9,387 nucleotides of DNA. Origin: Pontiellaceae bacterium (GTDB lineage Bacteria > Verrucomicrobiota > Kiritimatiellia > Kiritimatiellales > Tichowtungiaceae). Below the pieces are notes generated by a model, which was given only the letters and a program-made list of their open reading frames with translations, did no database searches and was not told the DNA's origin. The stretch is taken from contig JALOTS010000061.1 in the NCBI GenBank assembly GCA_025457785.1, positions 1-9,387 of the forward strand, written 5' to 3'. This document shows positions 1 to 5,539 of this stretch, one piece after another; position 1 is the first letter of the stretch; the number at the start of each line of letters is the position of its first letter. The translations under genes and the position numbers were made by a program.

Positions 1-56
1 TACGTATCGCAGGCATCCTGCCTGCCCCAAACGGCTGCACCTTTTCGAAAAGATAA
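1..56. other. hcp downstream spacer with two short palindromes
   Basis: No gene is visible in this piece, which lies 3' of hcp. It holds a 5-bp hairpin, GCAGG-CAT-CCTGC (9-21), and a perfect 12-nt palindrome CTTTTCGAAAAG (41-52) just after the hcp stop codon. Either could help end hcp transcription, but neither is followed by a convincing T-tract on the leftward strand, so this is not called as a terminator. The window edge cuts the region. Confidence 0.4.
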
Positions 57-1673
57 CTACTTCCCAAAACACTGCGCGAGGTCGGCTTCGACCGTCGTGG
101 TCGGTGCAATATTGAATTTTTCCACCAGAACGTTCAGAACCGTCGGCGTGATAAACGCAGGCAGGCTCGGTCCGACCTTGATGTTCTTGATGCCGAGATG
201 CAGCAGCGTCAGCAGAATACAGACGGCTTTCTGTTCATACCACGACAGCACCATCGAGAGCGGCAGGTCGTTAACACCGCAGCCGAAGGCTCCGGCCAAT
301 GCGACCGCAATCTGAATCGCCGAATAGGCATCATTGCATTGTCCGATGTCGAGCAGACGCGGAATGCCGCCGACCGTGTCCCCCGTAGCCTTGTCGCGAA
401 GGGGGATGTCCCCGAACTCCAGCTTGTTGAAGCGGTATTTTCCGCAGGCCAGCGTGAGAATGACGCAATCTTTCGGCACCGCTTCAGCGAACTCGGTGTA
501 GTAGTTGCGTCCGCTCTTGGCGCCGTCGCATCCGCCGATCAGGAAGAAGTGCTTGAGCGCACCGCTCTTGACCGCATCGATCACCGCCGGAGCCACGCTG
601 AGGACTGCGTTATGACCGAACCCCGTCAGAATGGTTTTGGGTTCTTCGGTTTCAGCGAAGCCAGGGGCTTCAAGCGCCGCTTCGATGACGGGCGCGAAAT
701 TGCCGTCGGCGATGTGCTGCACACCGGGCCACTGAACGAGTCCGCAGGTGAAAATGCGGGCTTTGTAATTTTCCTTCGGCTTTTGGATGCAGTTGGTAGT
801 CATCAGGATTGCGCCGGGGAAGGCTTCAAATTCTTCGCGCTGATCCTGCCAGGCGCCGCCGTAGTTGCCGGCGAGGTGCTTGTATTTCTTGAGCTGCGGG
901 TAGCCGTGGCACGGAAGCATTTCACCGTGGGTGTAGATGTTAATGCCTTTGCCTTCGGTCTGCGCCAGCAGCAGCGCCAGATCCTTGAGGTCATGTCCCG
1001 AAACGAGAATCGCTTTGCCTTTCACGGCCTTGATGTTGACCGGTATCGGAACGGGATGGCCGTAGGTTTCGGTGTTGGCTGCGTCGAGCAACCCCATGAC
1101 GGTCAGGTTGACTTCGCCGACTTTGAGGGCCAGCGGCAGCAGCACATCCACGGTGGCCGGGCCGTTCTTAAGAACCGCCAGCGCTTCATGGAAGAAGGCA
1201 AACACCGACGGATCTTCCTTGCCGAGGATATAGGCGTGGTCGGCGTAAGCCGCCGTGCCCTTCAGCCCGTAGAGAATCAGTTCCTGCAGGCCGGTGATGT
1301 CGTCGCCGAGCGTTTTCAGGCGGCTCTCGATGCCGACCGCTTCACCCTGTTTCGCCAGTCCGCTGAGATCTGCCGAAAAGTCGGTGGCCGAAGCTGCGCC
1401 CAGTTCACGGAGAACATCGCCGCCGCGACGGATAACTCCGGCGATATCTTCGGGATCAAAGTTGACGTTGGTGACGGTGGTAAAGAGACCTTCCATCACG
1501 TAGAGGTCGGCGGCGCGGTTTTTTTTACCTTTTGCGGCGACGGCGATCTGTTTGCAGACTTCGACCAGCAAATCCTGCAAGACGGCGGTGTCGGGATCTT
1601 TTCCGCACACGCCGAAGGCGGTGCATCCGGTGCATTTGGCGGTCTGTTCACACTGATAACAAAACATACTCAT
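57..1673 (-). CDS. hcp: Hybrid cluster protein (class I; formerly hydroxylamine reductase)
   Basis: Cytoplasmic Fe-S/Fe-S-O enzyme of 538 aa. The family reduces nitric oxide (and hydroxylamine in vitro) and protects anaerobes from nitrosative stress. The N-terminus carries the cubane-cluster motif C5-x2-C8-x8-C17-x5-C23, the spacing of class I (strict-anaerobe) Hcp. All expected hybrid-cluster ligands are visible: H227 (SGHDLKD), E251 (THGEMLPCHGYP), C295 (TTNCIQ), C382 (GGCDGA), C410 (LACGKYRFNK), C446 (GQCNDA), and E480 and K482 (WYEQKAV). The length is normal. I chose the ATG at 1673 because AAAAGGA lies 6 nt upstream and the protein then begins MSMFCYQCEQ as in the family. The frame stays open to an ATG at 1757, but that start lies inside the FNR-like box, upstream of the predicted transcript start. 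Divergent from the permease-regulator operon. No adjacent hcr-type reductase gene is visible. Confidence 0.97.
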   Translation of the reverse strand: MSMFCYQCEQTAKCTGCTAFGVCGKDPDTAVLQDLLVEVCKQIAVAAKGKKNRAADLYVMEGLFTTVTNVNFDPEDIAGVIRRGGDVLRELGAASATDFSADLSGLAKQGEAVGIESRLKTLGDDITGLQELILYGLKGTAAYADHAYILGKEDPSVFAFFHEALAVLKNGPATVDVLLPLALKVGEVNLTVMGLLDAANTETYGHPVPIPVNIKAVKGKAILVSGHDLKDLALLLAQTEGKGINIYTHGEMLPCHGYPQLKKYKHLAGNYGGAWQDQREEFEAFPGAILMTTNCIQKPKENYKARIFTCGLVQWPGVQHIADGNFAPVIEAALEAPGFAETEEPKTILTGFGHNAVLSVAPAVIDAVKSGALKHFFLIGGCDGAKSGRNYYTEFAEAVPKDCVILTLACGKYRFNKLEFGDIPLRDKATGDTVGGIPRLLDIGQCNDAYSAIQIAVALAGAFGCGVNDLPLSMVLSWYEQKAVCILLTLLHLGIKNIKVGPSLPAFITPTVLNVLVEKFNIAPTTTVEADLAQCFGK

Positions 1674-1679
1674 GATATT

Positions 1680-1686
1680 TCCTTTT
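1680..1686 (-). promoter_or_regulatory. hcp ribosome binding site
   Basis: On the minus strand this reads AAAAGGA, 6 nt before the ATG at 1673. It settles the hcp start against the longer open frame, whose upstream ATG at 1757 has no place in the predicted transcript. Confidence 0.75.
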
Positions 1687-1716
1687 GGTTTATAGTTTTC
1701 CCAATCCATGCTGAGG

Positions 1717-1722
1717 ATTATG
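1717..1722 (-). promoter_or_regulatory. hcp promoter -10 box
   Basis: The minus strand reads CATAAT, 5 of 6 matches to TATAAT. Its centre is 31 bp from the centre of the FNR-like palindrome, about the distance of a class II Fnr-activated promoter. The implied start is near 1709, giving a leader of about 36 nt with the Shine-Dalgarno sequence inside it. No good -35 hexamer is needed or seen. Inferred from spacing, not measured. Confidence 0.6.
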
Positions 1723-1743
1723 CTCCTTTTTGAAAACCGCACC

Positions 1744-1757
1744 TTGATCTGAGTCAA
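1744..1757. promoter_or_regulatory. FNR/HcpR-like operator between hcp and the permease
   Basis: TTGAT-CTGA-GTCAA matches the Fnr consensus TTGAT-N4-ATCAA at 9 of 10 half-site positions, and the symmetry extends one more base pair (C...G). The centre is at 1750.5, which is -41.5 relative to a start at 1709 for hcp. The Crp/Fnr protein encoded at 2905-3558 has the E-x-x-S-R recognition helix typical of regulators reading TTGA, so it is the natural candidate to bind here. On the rightward side the spacing does not place a clear -10, so its effect on the permease operon could be activation, repression or none. Confidence 0.65.
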
Positions 1758-1770
1758 GTTATCAGAGATT

Positions 1771-1858
1771 TGGAAAATGGAATGACGGAATGTATGGAAG
1801 AATGGAATAAAAAAAGACCATTCAGCATTCCAATATTCCTCTATTCCAGCATTCCAGC
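1771..1858. repeat. Inverted pair of ~8-bp-period GGAAT / ATTCC arrays
   Basis: The left arm has five GGAA cores starting at 1772, 1779, 1787, 1796 and 1804 (steps 7, 8, 9, 8). The right arm has four ATTCC cores at 1827, 1835, 1843 and 1851 (exact 8-bp steps); the last two units are identical (ATTCCAGC). The arms are mutually complementary in 5-6 bp blocks separated by small internal loops, so the RNA could fold into one long imperfect hairpin. It sits in the leader of the permease-regulator operon. A reading frame passes through it in phase with the permease, but its translation is low complexity and resembles nothing in the family. Confidence 0.6.
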
Positions 1859-1886
1859 TCGATTGGGGGCGCTAAGGGAAAATGAT

Positions 1887-2915
1887 ATGGACTTGCTCGG
1901 CGACATCATCATCAAGGCATGGAACGTAACTGCCGTAATGGCGCCCTACCTTCTGCTCGGATTTTTCGTGGCGGGGGTTCTCGGCACATTTGTACCGGTC
2001 ACGTTCATCGAAAAACATCTGGGTAAACGCGGGCTGTGGCAGATTGTGAAAGCCTCGCTGCTCGGCGTACCGATTCCGCTCTGCTCGTGCAGCGTGATTC
2101 CGGTGGCCACATCGCTGCGCCGGCACGGGGCCGCCAAAGGAGCAACCGTTTCGTTTCTGACCTCCACACCGCAGACCGGCGTGGACAGCATCGCCGCCAC
2201 CTGGGGACTGCTCGGGCCGATTTTTGCGGTATTTCGCGTGCTGGTCGCCTTTATCACCGGGGTCGTTTGCGGAACAGCCGTCGAAGCCTTCACCCCGCCC
2301 GCCGAAGAAGCGGAGAACGGCTGTGATGACGACCACTGTCCAACCTGCAACCGGAAATGCGGCACGGGCAGATGGAAGCAGGTTTTTACCTACGGCTTCG
2401 GCGTTCTGCCGCGCGACATCGGACGCGCCCTGCTGCTCGGTATTCTGATTTCCGGCCTGCTCGGCGCACTCGTTCCCGAGGATTTCTTCACCCGTTACCT
2501 GAGCTCCGAATGGCTTTCCATGCTGGCGGTGCTGGGGCTCGGCATTCCGCTCTACGTTTGCTCGACCGGTTCGATTCCGATTGCGCTGGCCATGATCGGC
2601 ACGGGGCTGTCGCCCGGCGCGGCGCTGGTTTTTCTGATCACCGGACCGGCCACGAATGCGGCAACCATTACGACCGTACTGAAAACAATGGGCCGCCGCG
2701 TTGTTACAATTTACCTGATCACCCTTGCCGGATGCTCGCTCTCCGCCGGATGGCTGCTCAACCGCATTCTAACCGCACAGGTCATCACCGAACACGTTCA
2801 CCGGCATACCGCCGGAACCGGCCGGTTTGAACAGATCTGCGCTCTAATCCTGACCGGCATACTGATTTCCGCCGTCATCCCCCGCAAAAAGAAAAGCTGC
2901 TGCCATGAACACTGA
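1887..2915 (+). CDS. COG0701 permease, SO_0444-type Cu/Zn efflux transporter
   Basis: Inner-membrane protein of 342 aa, probably exporting metal ions. The family mark PIPLCSCSVIPVA (C66, C68) is followed by SFLTSTPQTGVDS; the second half repeats the plan with GIPLYVCSTGSIP (C225) and FLITGPATNAA. I see about eight hydrophobic segments, at roughly 7-37, 55-75, 103-130, 180-197, 210-232, 244-262, 272-292 and 316-332. A polar loop at 144-160 is cysteine-rich (C146, C151, C154, C158) and the tail ends KKKSCCHEH, both plausible metal sites. The ATG at 1887 is preferred: AAGGGA lies 7 nt upstream and the family N-terminus begins near here. An in-frame ATG at 1770 would add 39 residues encoded by the spacer repeat. 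The gene overlaps the regulator by 11 nt. Family assignment is firm; the substrate is inferred from the subfamily. Confidence 0.87.
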   Translation: MDLLGDIIIKAWNVTAVMAPYLLLGFFVAGVLGTFVPVTFIEKHLGKRGLWQIVKASLLGVPIPLCSCSVIPVATSLRRHGAAKGATVSFLTSTPQTGVDSIAATWGLLGPIFAVFRVLVAFITGVVCGTAVEAFTPPAEEAENGCDDDHCPTCNRKCGTGRWKQVFTYGFGVLPRDIGRALLLGILISGLLGALVPEDFFTRYLSSEWLSMLAVLGLGIPLYVCSTGSIPIALAMIGTGLSPGAALVFLITGPATNAATITTVLKTMGRRVVTIYLITLAGCSLSAGWLLNRILTAQVITEHVHRHTAGTGRFEQICALILTGILISAVIPRKKKSCCHEH

Positions 2916-3558
2916 CCCCTATCTGCTGATCCGCAACGCAAAATTTTTCTCCGGTTTGTCCGAATCCGCCTGCAAACGGCTGGCCGGACTGAGCCGCCGC
3001 CGTACCGTGGAAAAGCGCGACCTGCTTTTTATGGAAGGCGCCGAAGGCCGGGCGGTTTATCTGCTCATTTCAGGAAATATTCAGCTCGTCAAAACCAATC
3101 CCGACGGACGGGAAACCGTAATTAAAACTGTTAAAGAAGGCGAACTGTTTGCCGAAGTGATCCTCTTCGAAAAAAGCCTTTACCCCGTTACAGCCGTCAC
3201 CTGCACCGAAGCCGAAATCATTGAACTGCCGCGTGACGGATTCTTAAAACTGCTGACCGAAGAAGATTTCCGAAACGATTTCATGGCCATGCTGATGAAT
3301 AAACAGCGGTACCTCGCCGAACGAATTCAACAGCTCACCTCCATGGACGTTGAGGCGCGTTTCATCGAATTCCTGCGCGACCATTACGGCGAAAAGGAAA
3401 AAATCACCCCCGGCCTTTCCAAAAAAGATATCGCCTCCGCCATCGGTGCCACGCCCGAAACCTTCAGCCGTCTGCTCCAGAAACTTGAAAGCCGCTCTGA
3501 TTTCACATGGAAAGGCAAAACCCTCATGGTGAAACCTTCCTTCTGGAAACAACTTTAA
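2905..3558 (+). CDS. Crp/Fnr-family transcriptional regulator, probable HcpR-like
   Basis: DNA-binding protein of 217 aa. Residues ~12-115 form the cyclic-nucleotide-binding-like beta-roll (FSGLSE...FMEGAEGRAVYLLISGNIQL). The dimerisation helix covers ~117-147. The winged HTH spans ~150-210, with LSKKDIASAIGATPETFSRL as its core. The recognition helix carries E185-x-x-S188-R189, the Fnr/Dnr signature for TTGA half-sites. Only two cysteines are present (C23, C100), so an Fnr-type [4Fe-4S] sensor with four cysteines is excluded; a haem or other ligand, as proposed for Dnr/HcpR proteins, is possible. The start ATG lies inside the end of the permease gene (11-nt overlap), pointing to translational coupling. 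A TTGAT-N4-GTCAA site in the hcp promoter makes hcp the likely target. HcpR identity is inferred from context; the family is secure. Confidence 0.88.
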   Translation: MNTDPYLLIRNAKFFSGLSESACKRLAGLSRRRTVEKRDLLFMEGAEGRAVYLLISGNIQLVKTNPDGRETVIKTVKEGELFAEVILFEKSLYPVTAVTCTEAEIIELPRDGFLKLLTEEDFRNDFMAMLMNKQRYLAERIQQLTSMDVEARFIEFLRDHYGEKEKITPGLSKKDIASAIGATPETFSRLLQKLESRSDFTWKGKTLMVKPSFWKQL

Positions 3559-3569
3559 TGCCCAGCCCC

Positions 3570-3618
3570 TGGAACCTTCGTTTCGAAGGTTCCAAGAGGC
3601 AGCCTTTTTTCTTTTTTT
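3570..3618 (+). terminator. Rho-independent terminator after the regulator gene
   Basis: A perfect 11-bp inverted repeat (TGGAACCTTCG at 3570-3580 and CGAAGGTTCCA at 3584-3594) encloses a TTT loop 12 nt after the regulator stop. It is followed at 10 nt by T6-C-T7 (3605-3618). The T-tract is a little far from the stem, so termination could be imperfect. It separates the rightward operon from the convergent rsfS gene; the rest of the spacer to 3719 shows nothing clear. Confidence 0.75.
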
Positions 3619-3719
3619 CGAGCCCTTTGAGTGATGAGTGTTCGATCGTATTCAGGTTATAAATTCCGGCATTTTCACACGCCGCCGGTCTATGCCGCAC
3701 CCGTTGAGCAGCTCTCGTA

Positions 3720-4202
3720 TCAGGCGGCAGGAAGCTCGACGCGCTTCGCATCTTTCCAGAGTTTTTCGAGATCATACAGACTGCGCATCTCAGCGCTGAA
3801 CACATGAACCATCACGCCGTAATAATCCGCAATGATCCATCCGCTGTCACCGGTGCCGGCGGCGCGGTAACCTTCATACTGCTCGTTTTTGAACAGACGC
3901 TGCAGGCCGTCGCTAAGCGATTTAAGGTGCGGAACATTCGCGGCCGTAGCCACGACAAAATAATCTGAAATATTTGCGACATCACGCAGATCAAGAATTA
4001 CAATGTTTTCGGCCTTTCTGTCGTCGAGAAATTTAACCGACTTTAAAACAACCTCCGGCAGTTCCGGCGCCGTTTTAACAGCCGTCGCCTTCGGTGCCGC
4101 CGCTGACGCCTTTTTTACTGTTTTCACTTTCGCGTCGGTTGCCGGCGCTTTTTTGACCGTCTTTTCCGCCGCTTTGGTTTTCTTTACTTTTTCTTCAGCC
4201 AT
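3720..4202 (-). CDS. rsfS: Ribosomal silencing factor RsfS (Iojap/DUF143) with a Lys/Ala-rich tail
   Basis: RsfS binds large-subunit protein uL14 and blocks joining of ribosomal subunits when nutrients are short. The conserved domain covers ~50-155 of 160 aa: ISDYFVVATAANVPH (78-92), then GDSGWIIADYYGVMVHVF (118-135) and YDLEKLW (143-149). Residues 2-49 form a basic, low-complexity extension rich in Lys, Ala, Thr and Val with repeated TVKKA-like words, absent from the usual 105-130 aa protein. The ATG at 4202 overlaps the nadD stop by 8 nt (ATGGCTGA) and has GGAG 10 nt upstream. An in-frame ATG at 4211 is possible, adding three residues, but GGAG would then be only 1 nt away. The nadD-rsfS order is common in bacteria. 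Confidence 0.93.
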   Translation of the reverse strand: MAEEKVKKTKAAEKTVKKAPATDAKVKTVKKASAAAPKATAVKTAPELPEVVLKSVKFLDDRKAENIVILDLRDVANISDYFVVATAANVPHLKSLSDGLQRLFKNEQYEGYRAAGTGDSGWIIADYYGVMVHVFSAEMRSLYDLEKLWKDAKRVELPAA

Positions 4203-4815
4203 AGATTCCATGCTCCGCAATATACATTTCCACTTCAGGCGGCACAAGATAGCGGATACTCAGCCCTTCCGCCAGCCTCATCCGGATCTCAGATGAAGAA
4301 ATTTCAATCTCATGAATCCGGATAACCCGTTCCAAAAGCCGGTTTTTCCACTCATTGGGAAGCTGAATCTGTCCGGAAATCCGAGTCAAATCCTCGCCGC
4401 CCCGGGCAAAAGGAACTACGGTACACAGCTCAAGCAGCGGCTCGATATTCCGCCACAGATGAAGCTCCGTCAGTGAATCAAGACCGATAATAAAAAACAG
4501 CCCGGCGCCGGGATGTTCCGCCTGAAGCCGCGTCAGTGTGTCAAATGTATAGGAAACCCCGCCGCGCTGAAGCTCCATATCGGACACCTCAAACCGCAGA
4601 TTCCCCTCAATTGCCAGTTGAAGCATCTCCAGACGGCGACGCCCCTCCGTCAAGGTCTTGCCCTGCTTGAGCGGCGAAACGGCGGCCGGCATAAAAATCA
4701 GCCGGTTAAGCTCCAGCCGCTCCACCGCATCCTGTGCAATCGTCAGATGCCCCATATGCACAGGGTCAAACGACCCGCCGAACACCCCGATCCGCTCTGT
4801 ACCGGTTCCTGACAT
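4195..4815 (-). CDS. nadD: Nicotinate-nucleotide adenylyltransferase
   Basis: Cytoplasmic enzyme that joins ATP and nicotinate mononucleotide to make deamido-NAD, the next-to-last step of NAD synthesis. The 206-aa length is typical. The nucleotidyltransferase motif GGSFDPVHMGHL is at 13-24 and the C-terminal ISSSEIRMRL (172-181) matches the family ISSTxIRxR signature. Ser52-region residues SPLK (47-50) take the place of the commoner PPHK. The ATG at 4815 is chosen because AAGGGG lies 5 nt upstream and the glycine-rich motif then falls at the usual distance. The open frame continues to 5034, but the additional 73 codons look like spacer translation. Its last codons overlap rsfS. Confidence 0.94.
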   Translation of the reverse strand: MSGTGTERIGVFGGSFDPVHMGHLTIAQDAVERLELNRLIFMPAAVSPLKQGKTLTEGRRRLEMLQLAIEGNLRFEVSDMELQRGGVSYTFDTLTRLQAEHPGAGLFFIIGLDSLTELHLWRNIEPLLELCTVVPFARGGEDLTRISGQIQLPNEWKNRLLERVIRIHEIEISSSEIRMRLAEGLSIRYLVPPEVEMYIAEHGIYG

Positions 4816-5035
4816 ACGGGCCCCTTTTACCACGGAATAATGCAGGTCAGAAGTTTTTATTCCAAAAAACCACGCCCATGCCATCGCCCTGCATACGGGG
4901 AATAAAAGACGATTTTCCGCCACAGAAACCTGAGACCAACGGTCGAAAGCGGCTGGCCTGCCAAAAGCAGGACAGCACAGCAATAACAAATGGAATGACA
5001 AACTTCCGAGAGGGTTCAGCGTAAAACTATTCACC

Positions 5036-5075
5036 CTTCCAATATTCCACCATTCCTATGTCCCATTCTTCCCTC
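5036..5075. repeat. 8-bp-period TTCC array (5 units)
   Basis: Five units begin at 5036, 5044, 5052, 5060 and 5068: CTTCC, ATTCC, ATTCC, GTCCC and CTTCC, each with three variable bases. The period is exactly 8. The 12-mer TTCCAATATTCC (5037-5048) also occurs at 1828-1839 in the hcp-permease spacer, linking the two arrays. The unit length is not a multiple of 3, which argues against coding. Confidence 0.6.
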
Positions 5076-5083
5076 ACCCGGAG

Positions 5084-5113
5084 ATCTGCACCCATCTGCG
5101 TTCATCTGCGGAT
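5084..5113. repeat. 10-bp-period ATCTGC array (3 units)
   Basis: ATCTGC starts at 5084, 5094 and 5104, each followed by four variable bases (ACCC, GTTC, GGAT). Read on the minus strand it is the CGCAGATGAA-type repeat that I recall from spacers of many environmental bacterial genomes. No function is known to me. Confidence 0.55.
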
Positions 5114-5176
5114 GCCCTCAGGTATCCGTCTTCACTCCGCCGGTATTGGTTTTGTATTCCGCCGTCTTTTGCTGCG

Positions 5177-5455
5177 CTACGCACCGTAGTCGCACACGAT
5201 GCGGGCGGCAACCAGCGGTTTGACAAAACCGACAACGGCCTGATGGTCGGGATGAGCCTGATAAACAGCGAGATCATCTGCGGTGTCGAATTCAGAATAA
5301 AGCGACATGGTGCCGCTCCCGGAATCAATTCCGACCTCAATCTTCCGAAGCTCGGAAATTCTGCCGGCCAGCGCTTCCAGCCGGTTTTTCATTTCCTGCT
5401 TCTGCTCCGCCGTCGTCTCCGGCTTCATCGTCCAAATTACAATGTGTTTTAACAT
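5177..5455 (-). CDS. Dabb (stress-responsive A/B barrel) domain protein
   Basis: Small cytoplasmic protein of 92 aa that covers one Dabb domain and nothing else. The start MLKHIVIWTMK and the middle SLYSEFDTADDLAVYQAHPDHQ, with the H-P-x-H motif, are typical; these proteins form dimeric ferredoxin-like barrels. Plant members respond to stress and some relatives act on small aromatic or polyketide compounds, but most bacterial members have no known reaction and no catalytic residue can be assigned here. The ATG at 5455 has GGAAA about 6 nt upstream, within a heptamer array. It follows gcvPB by 74 nt in the same direction. Confidence 0.85.
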   Translation of the reverse strand: MLKHIVIWTMKPETTAEQKQEMKNRLEALAGRISELRKIEVGIDSGSGTMSLYSEFDTADDLAVYQAHPDHQAVVGFVKPLVAARIVCDYGA

Positions 5456-5460
5456 TTTTA

Positions 5461-5488
5461 ATTTCCGATTGTTGATTTCCGATTGTTC
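5461..5488. repeat. Alternating heptamer array directly before the Dabb gene
   Basis: Four 7-bp units, ATTTCCG and ATTGTTG/C in alternation, give a 14-bp tandem repeat with a single mismatch. The array ends 5 nt before the start codon at 5455. On the minus strand its last unit reads CGGAAAT, and GGAAA at 5462-5466 is the only Shine-Dalgarno candidate for the gene. Confidence 0.65.
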
Positions 5489-5491
5489 ACC

Positions 5492-5539
5492 ACTCCGTTA
5501 CTCCCACACGCCACCACTCCCATACTCCATCACTCCATA
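5492..5539. repeat. 8-bp-period ACTCC array (6 units) over the gcvPB stop
   Basis: ACTCC begins at 5492, 5500, 5516, 5524 and 5532, and the remaining slot at 5508 holds ACGCC, so six units keep an exact 8-bp register. Read leftward the unit is NNNGGAGT. The array runs into gcvPB: the final Met-Glu codons and the TGA stop (5530-5532) are made of array units. Confidence 0.7.

Larger units (their letters stand above)
4816..5176. other. 361-nt spacer between Dabb gene and nadD, repeat-rich
   Basis: No gene is supported here. The part next to nadD (4816-5030) shows no recognisable element; the promoter of nadD may lie in it, but I could not choose boxes. From 5036 an 8-bp-period array and then a 10-bp-period array follow, listed separately. 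The open frame crossing the right part (5074-5340) is a translation of the repeats and of the antisense of the Dabb gene. Confidence 0.6.

Noticed and set aside
198..1733. Long open frame of 511 codons on the plus strand across hcp
   Set aside because: It is antisense to hcp, whose cluster ligands and family motifs are complete; the antisense translation resembles no family and comes from the GC-rich codon pattern.
1770..1886. 39-codon N-terminal extension of the permease
   Set aside because: It is encoded by the facing 8-bp repeat arrays and is polar and low complexity; ATG 1887 has its own Shine-Dalgarno and opens with the expected membrane segment.
4816..5034. 73-codon N-terminal extension of NadD
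   Set aside because: NadD has its normal length and a good ribosome site from ATG 4815; the extension has no family similarity.
5074..5340. 88-codon minus-strand frame left of the Dabb gene
   Set aside because: It overlaps the Dabb gene in another frame and its C-terminal part only translates the 10-bp ATCTGC repeat, a familiar source of false small proteins.
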